A stretch of DNA of 64,000 nucleotides from Levilactobacillus brevis (GTDB lineage Bacteria; Bacillota; Bacilli; Lactobacillales; Lactobacillaceae). Below are positions 26,618 to 34,175 of this stretch, in pieces. Location of the stretch: the NCBI GenBank assembly GCA_003666485.1, contig CP032931.1, positions 868,001-932,000 on the forward strand, in the 5' to 3' direction. Position numbers and translations under genes: made by a program. The notes below the pieces were generated by a model, which was not told the origin of the DNA, did no database searches, and saw only the letters and a program-made list of their open reading frames with translations. The first letter of the stretch is position 1, and the number at the start of each line of letters is the position of its first letter.

Positions 26618-26998
26618 ATGATCGAAGCGCATAAATTAGCTGAGGACGTTCAGCGAATTCATCAATTGAACTCGCTGTTACGACCGTTCATCAAGCGACC
26701 GAGTAGCGGGGATGCCCTCACGTTTGAACAATATCGAATTTTACATGAATTGGTAACGGAAAAGGTCAGCACCAGTGAGTTGTCCCGCCGGCTAAACGTT
26801 GGCCAGTCGATGGTGTCGATTCAAATTAGCCGATTATTAAATGGCGGGTATATTCAAGACGAGACATTACCGACTGATCGGCGGTATCACGTGTTCCAAG
26901 TTACGGCGCGGGGCCGGAAGATTGAGGAACACGTGAATGAATCCTTGTCGGCTGACTTGCCCGTCTTGATGCGGCAGTTGGCTGAGATTTTGAAGTAA
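26618..26998 (+). CDS. MarR family transcriptional regulator
   Basis: 126 aa from ATG 26618, chosen for its RBS GAGGAGGAA. Winged-helix core: LTFEQYRILHELVTEKVSTSELSRRLNVGQSMVSIQISRLLNGGYI (recognition helix ~65-80), then DRRYHVFQVTARGRKIEEHVNE (wing and dimer helix). MarR proteins are small dimeric repressors released by ligands or oxidation. No Cys near the N-terminus, so thiol-based sensing is unlikely. Single gene; the inverted repeat just upstream suggests autoregulation. No target gene is adjacent. Confidence 0.88.
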   Translation: MIEAHKLAEDVQRIHQLNSLLRPFIKRPSSGDALTFEQYRILHELVTEKVSTSELSRRLNVGQSMVSIQISRLLNGGYIQDETLPTDRRYHVFQVTARGRKIEEHVNESLSADLPVLMRQLAEILK

Positions 26999-27149
26999 TC
27001 ACCAAGAGGAGTGGGTGTGTTTAGCGGCCCATTCCTTTTTGTGCGGTGTAAATCCCACTAGTCGATTTGACAATGAGTCACTGGGTAGTTTGTGGATTAA
27101 AACGAAAAGACTTGGCGCGGGGCTGATCACATGGTATCCTAGGCCAAAC

Positions 27150-27178
27150 AAAAAAGACCGGCAACAACGCCCGGTCTT
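27150..27178 (-). terminator. Terminator of the 85-aa gene
   Basis: On the minus strand, AAGACCGG / CCGGTCTT with a GCGTTGTT loop, followed by a T6 run (A run on plus at 27150-27155). Confidence 0.85.
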
Positions 27179-27184
27179 CGTGTG

Positions 27185-27442
27185 CTATTCAGCTGCCTCT
27201 AATTCTTCAGCGGGTTCTTTAAGTGGCTTGCCCGCTGCGTCGACCAGTTGCAATTCGCTCATCCGAATCACGACCAGGTCGCCGAAAGAGTCAATTTTGT
27301 CGGTTTCCTTCTTGGAGAGTTGGTCAGGTTCGACCTTCACCAGTGCGGAATGTTCGTAGATCTTGGTAATCGTGCCGTAGAAAGCGTCGGAAAATAGTTC
27401 CGTCTTTTCACAAAATACGCGATTGTCTTCATGTAAAGTCAT
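27185..27442 (-). CDS. Small conserved protein, DUF2187-like
   Basis: 85 aa. The centre FYGTITKIYEHSALVKVE followed by VVIRMSELQLV resembles the small beta-barrel DUF2187 family (B. subtilis YkvS type), which has a 'G.v.KvYenSVIVdi' core; function unknown. An acidic tail EEPAEELEAAE-like region ends the protein. Minus-strand RBS GGGGGAC before ATG. Single gene with its own terminator. Confidence 0.6.
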   Translation of the reverse strand: MTLHEDNRVFCEKTELFSDAFYGTITKIYEHSALVKVEPDQLSKKETDKIDSFGDLVVIRMSELQLVDAAGKPLKEPAEELEAAE

Positions 27443-27575
27443 TGGCGTCGTCCCCCATAAAAGTAATTTATAACAGAGTAATGGTTGGATGACTAAAAGT
27501 CAAGAACTTTCCGACAAAATGGCCGGATTTGCGCAAATACTGGGGGATTCCCTTAGGCAACGATTAGTAGCTTAA

Positions 27576-28160
27576 CTAACCACGGCGTAATTGATCGATT
27601 TTAGATTGCGTGGCAAAGTTTTGCAATAGTTCGCCTTGCTTGGCCACCTGAGCCGCAAAGTTGGTCAGAAAGTTCAGTTCTAAGTCGCTGAGTGGCCGCT
27701 GTTGTTGGGCGGCTGCCAACAGGTCGTCGATGGCGTTGCTCAAGTGCTGGTTAGTGGCGATTACCTGAGCAAATGCCGAGGTGCTGGCCAGTCCCTGAGC
27801 CGGTTGTGTGAACCGTGAAGTCGTTGGCGCACTGGCCGCGGCAGCAGTCGATGCAGGCGCCGCCGACTGGGCTGGGGTGGTGTCGGTCTCCCCAGCATCA
27901 AAATAATAATAAACTTCACGTGGTTTGACGGCGGCCTTCTTGATCCGTTCATCCACGGATGGCGCGGCCGAAATGGCACCCATCACGACGGAAGATTTGT
28001 AACCGAGGTCGCCCAACATTTGCCGCAACTTCACGGCACGAATGCCGCGCAACCCAGGGAACTTTTCTGCGGATACCACCTCTGCTTGCTGGTCATCTTG
28101 CAGCCACGCGATAATTTGCTGCCGAATCTTAGCAGCCTGACTATTTTTAGTATTTGCCAT
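27576..28160 (-). CDS. Hypothetical protein, 194 aa
   Basis: N-terminal ~75 residues are helical and basic with a possible DNA-binding look (IRQQIIAWLQDD, GLRGIRAVKLRQMLGDLGYKSSVVMGAIS), then an Ala/Thr/Ser-Pro-rich linker (~92-120) and a C-terminal helical part rich in Gln/Asn/Leu. No known domain named. RBS GGAGG 7 nt ahead of ATG. Core-like codon use. It probably belongs to the lactobacillar backbone. Confidence 0.65.
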   Translation of the reverse strand: MANTKNSQAAKIRQQIIAWLQDDQQAEVVSAEKFPGLRGIRAVKLRQMLGDLGYKSSVVMGAISAAPSVDERIKKAAVKPREVYYYFDAGETDTTPAQSAAPASTAAAASAPTTSRFTQPAQGLASTSAFAQVIATNQHLSNAIDDLLAAAQQQRPLSDLELNFLTNFAAQVAKQGELLQNFATQSKIDQLRRG

Positions 28161-28444
28161 TCCAGTGCCTCCATATGCCTATTATTGGAATTATCCAACA
28201 ATGATTAAACGACGTTGTTATTAATTATTGAAGCATTTTTAGCCCATCACTGGCAAGGGGTTAACCGAAATTCGTGGTGATTATTAGATTATTTAGCGAA
28301 AATTGCCCAGCGTCTACCCCCGCCATCACGGCCATGCGTCTCGCAAGAGTGATCACGCCAGTCGCCACCAGGTTATTTCGACGGAAACTAATCTTTTTGA
28401 GGCAAGTATGGTACAATCAGGATACATAGAGGAATTATTATCTG

Positions 28445-28567
28445 GTGATACCAAACTGGACGTGGTTTGGCCAGGCTAACATCACTGTGCGCATGGCGGT
28501 TGATCATTGGTTTAACGACCGTGATTGTCGAAATAAGTCGCGGCGGGTTTCCAAAATCTTTGATTGA
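28445..28567 (+). CDS. Possible 40-aa small protein
   Basis: GTG start with AGAGGA 11 nt upstream and an extended -10 promoter TGGTACAAT (28409-28417). 40 codons reading MIPNWTWFGQANITV ... WFNDRDCRNKSRRVSKIFD, ending in a basic tail. A terminator follows (28586-28616). The set promoter, RBS, short frame and terminator makes a complete small unit. Unknown function. No other gene between 28161 and 28670. Confidence 0.4.
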   Translation: MIPNWTWFGQANITVRMAVDHWFNDRDCRNKSRRVSKIFD

Positions 28568-28585
28568 GCGAATGACGATATCGAG

Positions 28586-28616
28586 GGAGGGGACGCGGTA
28601 GCGACTCTTCCTTTTT
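28586..28616 (+). terminator. Terminator of the small unit
   Basis: GGAGGGGACGC / GCGACTCTTCC, stem with two G-T pairs and one mismatch, GGTA loop, followed by T5. Confidence 0.6.
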
Positions 28617-28670
28617 GTTTTCCATCCTTGCGGCAGCTGAAGTTCTAATCAATATAGGAGTGAACACATT

Positions 28671-28937
28671 TTGCATATCTTTAGAGATGAAAACGGAATT
28701 CGGCTGGTTATTTCTCACCAGCTTGGCGTTTACGCCGTTCGTTTCGCTGACTACGCCCCTGAACAAGAATTCGTGAACTATGAATTAAAGCGCGATCGGC
28801 ATGGCCGTTATCATCTGACCATTAAGAACACGAACTTAACTGAATTAGATCAACCGGTTTTCAAAAAAGAACTGGTCTTCGGCGACCTAGGCGACAGCTT
28901 GACGCCCATCAAAGGCGTAACCTTGATGCTGATCTAG
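28671..28937 (+). CDS. Hypothetical protein, 88 aa
   Basis: Start at TTG, with AGGAGTG 9 nt ahead. Small soluble beta-rich protein (IFRDENGIRLVISHQLGVYAVRFADY), hydrophobic end GVTLMLI. Family not recognised; codon use is that of a backbone gene. Terminator follows at 28974. Confidence 0.6.
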   Translation: MHIFRDENGIRLVISHQLGVYAVRFADYAPEQEFVNYELKRDRHGRYHLTIKNTNLTELDQPVFKKELVFGDLGDSLTPIKGVTLMLI

Positions 28938-28973
28938 GCATCTGTCGACTAGCAACAATTAGCGTAACCAACG

Positions 28974-29002
28974 AGACTATGGCATGGGCCATGGTCTTTT
29001 TT
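28974..29002 (+). terminator. Rho-independent terminator
   Basis: AGACTATGGC / GCCATGGTCT with ATGG loop and T6, 36 bases after the 88-aa gene. Confidence 0.85.
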
Positions 29003-29026
29003 GGGGCCTCAGATGGGGTTTGGTTG

Positions 29027-29220
29027 GGGCTGGCCGCCTTACCGTTCGCTAAATATGAGCTGGAACGCTGTGGGCGGACCGGGCCGAGCCTGAGAGGCGG
29101 TCTCGGCCCTCACTTGGAGCCGATGAACCGCGTCTCCAAGATGCCAGTTTCCTAAGCGGCCAAGACCACCACTAAGGAAACTCCCACGGCTGAGCTCATA
29201 TTTAGCGAACTCACGGCTAC
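29027..29220 (+). repeat. Intergenic repeat family 1, copy A
   Basis: About 195 bases bounded by inverted ends GTTCGCTAAATATGAGC ... GCTCATATTTAGCGAAC. Interior markers shared with other copies: GCTGTGGGCGGAC, GAGACGCGG-type block, GTTTCCTTAG / CTAAGGAAAC inner stem, CTCCCACGGCTGA. Other copies: 29360 (reverse), 38041 (reverse), 47314, 54989, 55604 (reverse). Confidence 0.75.
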
Positions 29221-29359
29221 AGTGGTCCGTCGCTGAGTATGCTGACTGAGCCCTGCCTCTCGCCGCCGTTCAATGGTGTTTACGGGAATATGATTGCCTA
29301 AGCAAATAGTTTGGCGACGACAACTACTTGTTGATACAACGGTATGTTGTGGTGGAACA

Positions 29360-29553
29360 TCAATCTTAGCCGGGAGTGAAGCGAAATCTAGGCTCAGCCG
29401 GGGAATTTAGTAGCGGTTTTGGCTACTAAATTGGTGACTTTGAGACGTGGCTTTCGGCTCAAAACAAGTCCTGAGACCGGTTCACAGGCTCAGGGCGTCC
29501 TCCCCCAGCGTTCCAGCCTAGAGCTTCGCGTAACGGTAGGCGACCAGCACAAC
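29360..29553 (-). repeat. Intergenic repeat family 1, copy B (diverged)
   Basis: Reverse-oriented, partly decayed copy. It keeps TTTGAGACGTGGCTTTCGGCTCAAA, GAGACCGGTTC, CCCAGCGTTCCAGC and CGGTAGGCGACCAGCACAAC-type ends. Its left part holds a different hairpin (AATTTAGTAGC / GCTACTAAATT) also found in spirit at 55376. With copy A it fills the gene-free stretch 29003-29650. Confidence 0.6.
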
Positions 29554-29650
29554 CCAAATGACAGAAAAAAGCCAACCCCTTTGACTTGCTAAATGTAACT
29601 ATAAGCATTACAGCATAACCGTAGACGAAAAAAGAAAAGGGGTTCTTTAG

Positions 29651-30295
29651 ATGACGAATGTATTAGTTTTAGGTGCTAACGGTAAGATTGCCAAGTTGGC
29701 CACGATTCAATTGCTGGCTGATCAGAACAACCGGTTGACCTTGTTTCTCCGTAACAGTCAGCGACTAGCGGATGCGGCCAATGACCGGGTCAAGGTGGTT
29801 GACGGTGACGCGGCGAAGGAAGCTGACCTGACCGCAGCCATGGCAGGCATCGACGCCGTGTACGCCAACCTAGCCGGCAGCAATATCGAAGACGAGGCCA
29901 AGGCAGTCGTCGCTGCTATGGACGCCAGCGGGTTGAAACGCCTGATCTGGATCTCCACGCTGGGCATTTATGACGAAGTGCCAGGGGCCTTTGGCAAGTG
30001 GAATCACCAGATGCTCGACGGCGGTTACCTGCAGACCTATGCGGCAGCGGCCAAGGTCATCGAGGATTCTGATTTGGACTACACGATTGTGCGGCCCGCT
30101 TGGCTCTCCAATAAGAATGAAGTGGCTTACGAGACGACCCAGAAGGGCGAACCCTTCAAGGGCACTGAGGTTTCTCGCAAGAGTATCGCGGCGTTGGTTG
30201 CCAAATTAGTGGCGGCCCCAACCAAGGCCATCCGCGAGTCCCTAGGCGTCAACAAGCCCAACACGGACGGTGACAAGCCGGCCTGGATCAAGTAG
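29651..30295 (+). CDS. NAD(P)-binding oxidoreductase, NmrA/SDR atypical
   Basis: 214 aa, one Rossmann domain. GANGKIAK (8-15) is the GxxGxxx dinucleotide motif; VDGDAAKEADLTAAMAGIDAVYANLAGS follows, then LKRLIWISTLGIYDE and DYTIVRPAWLSN, the typical order in NAD(P)H-binding NmrA-like proteins (PF13460). The SDR Tyr-x-x-x-Lys catalytic pair is not clearly present, so a flavin reductase, quinone-linked or regulatory role is possible. RBS AAGGGG. Single gene; the promoter presumably lies in the ~100 bases after repeat copy B. Confidence 0.85.
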   Translation: MTNVLVLGANGKIAKLATIQLLADQNNRLTLFLRNSQRLADAANDRVKVVDGDAAKEADLTAAMAGIDAVYANLAGSNIEDEAKAVVAAMDASGLKRLIWISTLGIYDEVPGAFGKWNHQMLDGGYLQTYAAAAKVIEDSDLDYTIVRPAWLSNKNEVAYETTQKGEPFKGTEVSRKSIAALVAKLVAAPTKAIRESLGVNKPNTDGDKPAWIK

Positions 30296-30585
30296 TGGCG
30301 ACCTTAATCCACGGCCAAACAAAATTGCGATTCAAAAAGTGTGCAATGTGGGGCATTTCGCGGTATAACTAAGGTGTGCGTTGAGAAGAGCTCCGCACGA
30401 TCTAGAACCACTTTTAATTTGGAATCAATTTGCTAAGCTCATTCTGTGAAACTTTTCCTCCAAACAAGAACCCATGGATTTTGCCGGGAATTGATTCATA
30501 CGTTGCGGAAATACTGTTGGCTGCGGCTGGCAGTATTTTTTTAATCCGCTTTGTGCGAAAATTAACAAAAAATAGCGTGTTTTTG

Positions 30586-30617
30586 TTGCAAACGCTTACA
30601 GGCTATGATACTATAAT
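30586..30617 (+). promoter_or_regulatory. cre-like site and -10 box
   Basis: TTGCAAACGCTTACA (30586-30600) matches the CcpA consensus WTGNAANCGNWNNCW at every position. TATAAT (30612-30617) follows. No gene with an RBS begins within the next 900 bases, so the transcript, if made, would be non-coding or start from an unrecognised gene. Confidence 0.5.
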
Positions 30618-31199
30618 GTTGCGGAAAGGAATTAAGAGTTGTGATGTTCCAGATGCTTTAAGTACCACGTATCATGTTTCAAGAAACCGATTTCCGTTTT
30701 GACGTAAGTCAGGTTTTAAGAAGTAGCTCCGAGATACTGAAAGATAGATGACAACTCCGATAAACCTTCTAACGAACTCTGGCAGATCCAGGTTTTAGTT
30801 TCACAGAAGTTTCACTGAAAATTGAATAGTGTTTCAGACTTAATGCTTGTAAGTTAAGCGTAAATGTTTAAAGACGTGTAAACAGTTCCAGGTAACAGCT
30901 AGAGCTCGAATGTTACGGCAGCAAGGGTCATGCGAAGATTTCAAGAAGAATCGTTACAGCGTGTCTTGTGTTAGTAATGAGGGAATTAAGTTCCACTGGT
31001 AAGACGTTGAAACGGCAGCCAGAAACTAATCCAAAATTGATTTGATTGGCTGCGGCCGCTCGACGAGAATTTCTAGTTATGAGGCGATTAAGAATTACAA
31101 TGATTACGAAACGGGAATTTAGTAGTAATCACAACCTCCTTTCCGAGAGTTAGCGGACTTCAAGTGATTTGTTAACACCCAACTTGAAGCCCGTTTTTT
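30618..31199 (+). other. Gene-free stretch, candidate non-coding transcript
   Basis: 30296-31560 has no credible gene: the longest frames (90 and 63 codons) lack an RBS and family match. Within it a promoter-like start (30612) and a hairpin with T run (GGACTTCAAGT / ACTTGAAG, then CCCGTTTTTT, ending 31199) bracket ~580 bases of moderately GC-balanced DNA with several local inverted repeats. It could be a regulatory RNA or a decayed gene. Confidence 0.35.
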
Positions 31200-31560
31200 A
31201 TGCCCTGAAAGGGAGTAAGTTCGGGTACCTCAGACTTTACGGTTTTAGTTATACTGGTATTACTTGGCAATATCGACGTGCCCCCGACATAGAGGCGGGC
31301 GGCCTGGCTTCTTTTTGTTCTTTGAAAACTAGGGAAAATGTTAAAGGTAAATCCTTTTAGCAAAAAATGCTGGTCGTTCGGTTAGCCCCCGAACAGACCG
31401 GTTCCCGTTAATGATTCGGGGTCATAATGTTCGGAAATAGGCTTTATACGATTTTCTTAAATCGACCATTTACAGGGCGCTTGGGAAAAGGTATATTATT
31501 ACTAGACCGAAAAAATCCTTGGTGGGTTTTCTGACCAAGAATTGACCTAAGGAGTGAGAA

Positions 31561-32388
31561 ATGGTGGCCTTTCATCGCATTTTCGTGATTGATTTTGCCG
31601 GCTTGGGACTGGGAGAAGCCCCGGACGCAAACCGCTTTCAATCGGTCGGCGCTGATACGCTAGGCCATGTGGCGGTTAGTTGGACGGATAAACTAAACCT
31701 CCCAACATTACAACGGTTGGGACTCGGAAACATTCGGGTTGACCACCCGCTCGCGGGAATTGCGCCCGTTGAACATCCGGTTGGCTTCTTTGGCCGCTTG
31801 CACGTGCAAGCCCAGGGAAACCGCCGGGCAACGGGGCTCCGCGAGATGTGGGATTATCCCGGTGCCAACAGCACGCAGACCGTCTTCGCGACGTTGCCCG
31901 CTGCTGGTTACGCCGTGACGTTGGCCGGCCCATTTCAAAGCTACCTACAAACGCAAAGCGTGGCGCACCGTCATCAGGTTGGCAGCAACCAAGATGCGTT
32001 TCGCGTGCTCTTTGAACAGTTGAACCAAAAGGCGTCAGGGCTCACCTACGCGATGTTACCGGACTTCCGGTTCGCGGGTGAACAACAAGACGCGAAAGCT
32101 TTTGGCGAAGCGCTGGTGGCCGCTGACAAGTATCTGGCGCAGTTCCAACACGACTTGGAGGCCAACGACTTGTTGCTGATCACGGCGACGCATGCCGATG
32201 ATCCGGCCAGCGACACCACGCCCACGCGCGAGTATTTACCATTATTGGCGTACTCACCATCGCGGCCGAGCGTTCACGCATTAGGCATTCGCCGAACACT
32301 GGCAGATGTCGGCGCCACTGTCTTAGAGAATTTCGGTTTGGCGAGTCATACCGCCGGACATAGTTTTTTAAATGAGATTACGCAATAA
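31561..32388 (+). CDS. Phosphopentomutase-like protein lacking catalytic residues
   Basis: 275 aa, against ~390 for DeoB. The fold is recognisable: RIFVIDFAGLGLGEAPDANRF, GADTLGHVA, LPTLQRLGLGNI at the N-terminus, and DLLLITATHADDP, TREYLPLLAYSP at the C-terminus. Active-site positions are changed: the KDTMTGH block that carries the phosphorylated Thr is NRRATGL (87-93); VDFDxxYGHRRD is PDFRFAGEQQD (167-177); TADHGND is TATHADD (208-214); DHTREY is TPTREY. Only Asp11 and His211 of the metal ligands remain. It therefore probably does not interconvert ribose 1- and 5-phosphate, unless by another mechanism. RBS AAGGAGTGAG. It heads the nucleoside transport and hydrolysis group, so a regulatory or scaffold role is possible. 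Confidence 0.8.
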   Translation: MVAFHRIFVIDFAGLGLGEAPDANRFQSVGADTLGHVAVSWTDKLNLPTLQRLGLGNIRVDHPLAGIAPVEHPVGFFGRLHVQAQGNRRATGLREMWDYPGANSTQTVFATLPAAGYAVTLAGPFQSYLQTQSVAHRHQVGSNQDAFRVLFEQLNQKASGLTYAMLPDFRFAGEQQDAKAFGEALVAADKYLAQFQHDLEANDLLLITATHADDPASDTTPTREYLPLLAYSPSRPSVHALGIRRTLADVGATVLENFGLASHTAGHSFLNEITQ

Positions 32389-32464
32389 AAAATCAAATCG
32401 CACGAACCTTGAAGGGAGGTGAGGAGGTACCAAGACCTGCTGCACAACGGTTGGGTTGCAAAGG

Positions 32465-32531
32465 TCAGTTAGGCATCACACGTATCAGATATTATTCACC
32501 GTTAATTTCACCATTTAATGGTGCCTAACTG
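32465..32531 (+). promoter_or_regulatory. Inverted repeat in the leader before the nucleoside transporter
   Basis: CAGTTAGGCA / TGCCTAACTG, perfect 10-bp arms 47 bases apart, extended by GTTGG / CCAAC outside. It could end transcription of the upstream gene or form an attenuator. No purine-riboswitch core is visible. Confidence 0.4.
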
Positions 32532-32630
32532 AAATCCAACTGTTGCGACGGGGTTATTGTTCGTTCGTAACAGAAGTTATGCGTTTTATCGTGCGTTACA
32601 TAATTTCTGCAGCCACATCGTGTCAACTTT

Positions 32631-32651
32631 TGTATGGTAAATGACCATACA
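32631..32651. promoter_or_regulatory. Operator-like dyad ahead of the nucleoside transporter
   Basis: TGTATGGT / ACCATACA, perfect 8-bp arms around AAATG, 35 bases before the transporter start. It resembles GntR- or LacI-type operators. Confidence 0.5.
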
Positions 32652-32686
32652 TCAAAGAATAATATCGGAAAGAGGTATTTTGACCA

Positions 32687-33946
32687 ATGCTAGTCGCAGT
32701 CAATATTTTAGGGGTAATCGTTTACCTCGCAATCGCCTTCTTGTTCTCCAAGAACAAGAAAAAGATCAACTGGAAGTCAACCGGGATCGTTTTAGTGCTT
32801 AACTTGGTTTTGGCTTGGTTCTTCACGAGTTTCTCCATCGGGCAAGACATCGTTAAGGGTGCTGCCGATGGGTTCAACTGGTTAGTCCAAGTGGCCTACC
32901 AAGGGATCGTCTTTGCCTTACCTAACTGGGTTACCCCAGAATTCGGTGGGACTGCCAAGTCAATGAACTTCGTTACCAGTTCATTGCTGCCAATCTTATT
33001 AGTTGTGCCAATGTTTGATATCCTGACTTACATCGGGGTATTGCCTTGGATCATCAAGTGGGTTGGGCGTGGCCTTTCCTTCATTACTGGCCAACCTAAG
33101 TTCGAATCTTTCTTCTCTGTTGAAATGATGTTCTTAGGGAACACTGAAGCCTTAGCCGTTTCTCAATTACAATTAAAGAGCATGCGTAAGGAACGTAACT
33201 TGACCCTTGCCATGATGTCCATGTCATGTATCACTGCCTCCATTCTGGGTGCATATACCCAAATGGTTCCAGGTCAATTTGTTTTGACGGCCGTTCCAAT
33301 TAACATTTTGAACGCCATCATCGTTACCAACATGTTGAACCCTGTTGAAGTGGCCCCTGAAGAAGATACCATCGCCAAAATTGGTGGTTCTAGCTCAGCT
33401 GCTGCCGAAGAAGGCGACATCGAAGACGATGGCAAGAAGGAAGCCTTCTTCTCCTTCTTGGGTGACTCTATCTTGGGTGCCGGTCGTCTGATCTTGATCA
33501 TTGCCGCTAACGTTATCGCTTTCGTTGCCTTAGCTGCTTTGATCGATAAGTTGCTTGGTTTATTCAACCCATGGTTATCTCTGGAACACATCTTAGGGAT
33601 CATCATGTTCCCATTTGCATGGCTGATGGGTCTGAACGTATCAGACGCCTTCCAATTCGCCCAATACATGGGGACTAAGTTAGTTACGAACGAATTCGTT
33701 GTTATGGGTAAGATTTCTTCAACCATTAACACGGGTGCCTTCTCTGACCATTACCGGGCCATCTTGACTGTCTTCTTGACTTCATTCGCTAACTTCTCAA
33801 CTACTGGGATGATTATCGGTTGTTTCAAGGGGATCGTTGACCGTGAAAACAACGAACTTATCTCTAAGAACGTTGGTTACATGTTACTTTCCGGGATCCT
33901 GGTTTCCTTGCTATCAGCCGGAATTGTTGGTCTGTTCGTTTGGTAA
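32687..33946 (+). CDS. Concentrative nucleoside transporter (CNT/NupC)
   Basis: 419 aa, polytopic. CNT family: N-terminal gate region with WKSTGIVLVLNLVLAWFF, then FGGTAKSMNFV, SLLPILLVVPMFDILTYIGVLP, the substrate motif FESFFSVEMMFLGNTEALAV (~145-165) and C-terminal INTGAFSDHYRAILTVFLTSFANFSTTGMIIG. It imports nucleosides with protons or sodium. A charged loop near 240-265 (EEDTIAKIGGSSSAAAEEGDIEDDGKK region) is cytoplasmic. Strong codon bias suggests high expression. RBS AAGAGG; operator-like dyad just upstream. It works with the nucleoside hydrolase and the purine permease that follow. Confidence 0.92.
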   Translation: MLVAVNILGVIVYLAIAFLFSKNKKKINWKSTGIVLVLNLVLAWFFTSFSIGQDIVKGAADGFNWLVQVAYQGIVFALPNWVTPEFGGTAKSMNFVTSSLLPILLVVPMFDILTYIGVLPWIIKWVGRGLSFITGQPKFESFFSVEMMFLGNTEALAVSQLQLKSMRKERNLTLAMMSMSCITASILGAYTQMVPGQFVLTAVPINILNAIIVTNMLNPVEVAPEEDTIAKIGGSSSAAAEEGDIEDDGKKEAFFSFLGDSILGAGRLILIIAANVIAFVALAALIDKLLGLFNPWLSLEHILGIIMFPFAWLMGLNVSDAFQFAQYMGTKLVTNEFVVMGKISSTINTGAFSDHYRAILTVFLTSFANFSTTGMIIGCFKGIVDRENNELISKNVGYMLLSGILVSLLSAGIVGLFVW

Positions 33947-33981
33947 AAAAATAACGCCTCATTGCGTATGGGGCTGACGCA

Positions 33982-34012
33982 ATAGCCCAGGGGCCTTCTG
34001 TTCCTGGGCTAT
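33982..34012 (+). terminator. Hairpin between transporter and permease genes
   Basis: ATAGCCCAGG / CCTGGGCTAT with an 11-nt loop and no T run. Possible weak terminator or mRNA processing stem. Confidence 0.45.
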
Positions 34013-34175
34013 CTGTGTCACTTACGACTGACGGGATTCAACCTGGCCAGTCCGAAACGGGTGCCGACCTCTCTGAAATGAGAGTGAAACCCAGCCGGGT
34101 GCGTGAGACCATCCGGTTGCAAAGCCCGGGAAGTCTGTATGTCGCGAACTGACGTACCGAAAGATAGGGATTTTT

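Noticed and set aside
30430-30702. 90-codon frame with a hydrophobic middle
   Set aside because: TTG start without RBS, overlaps the cre-like site and the -10 box, no family match.
32389-32686. Possible purine riboswitch before the nucleoside transporter or the NCS2 permease
   Set aside because: Inverted repeats are present, but the conserved three-way-junction core of purine riboswitches is not.
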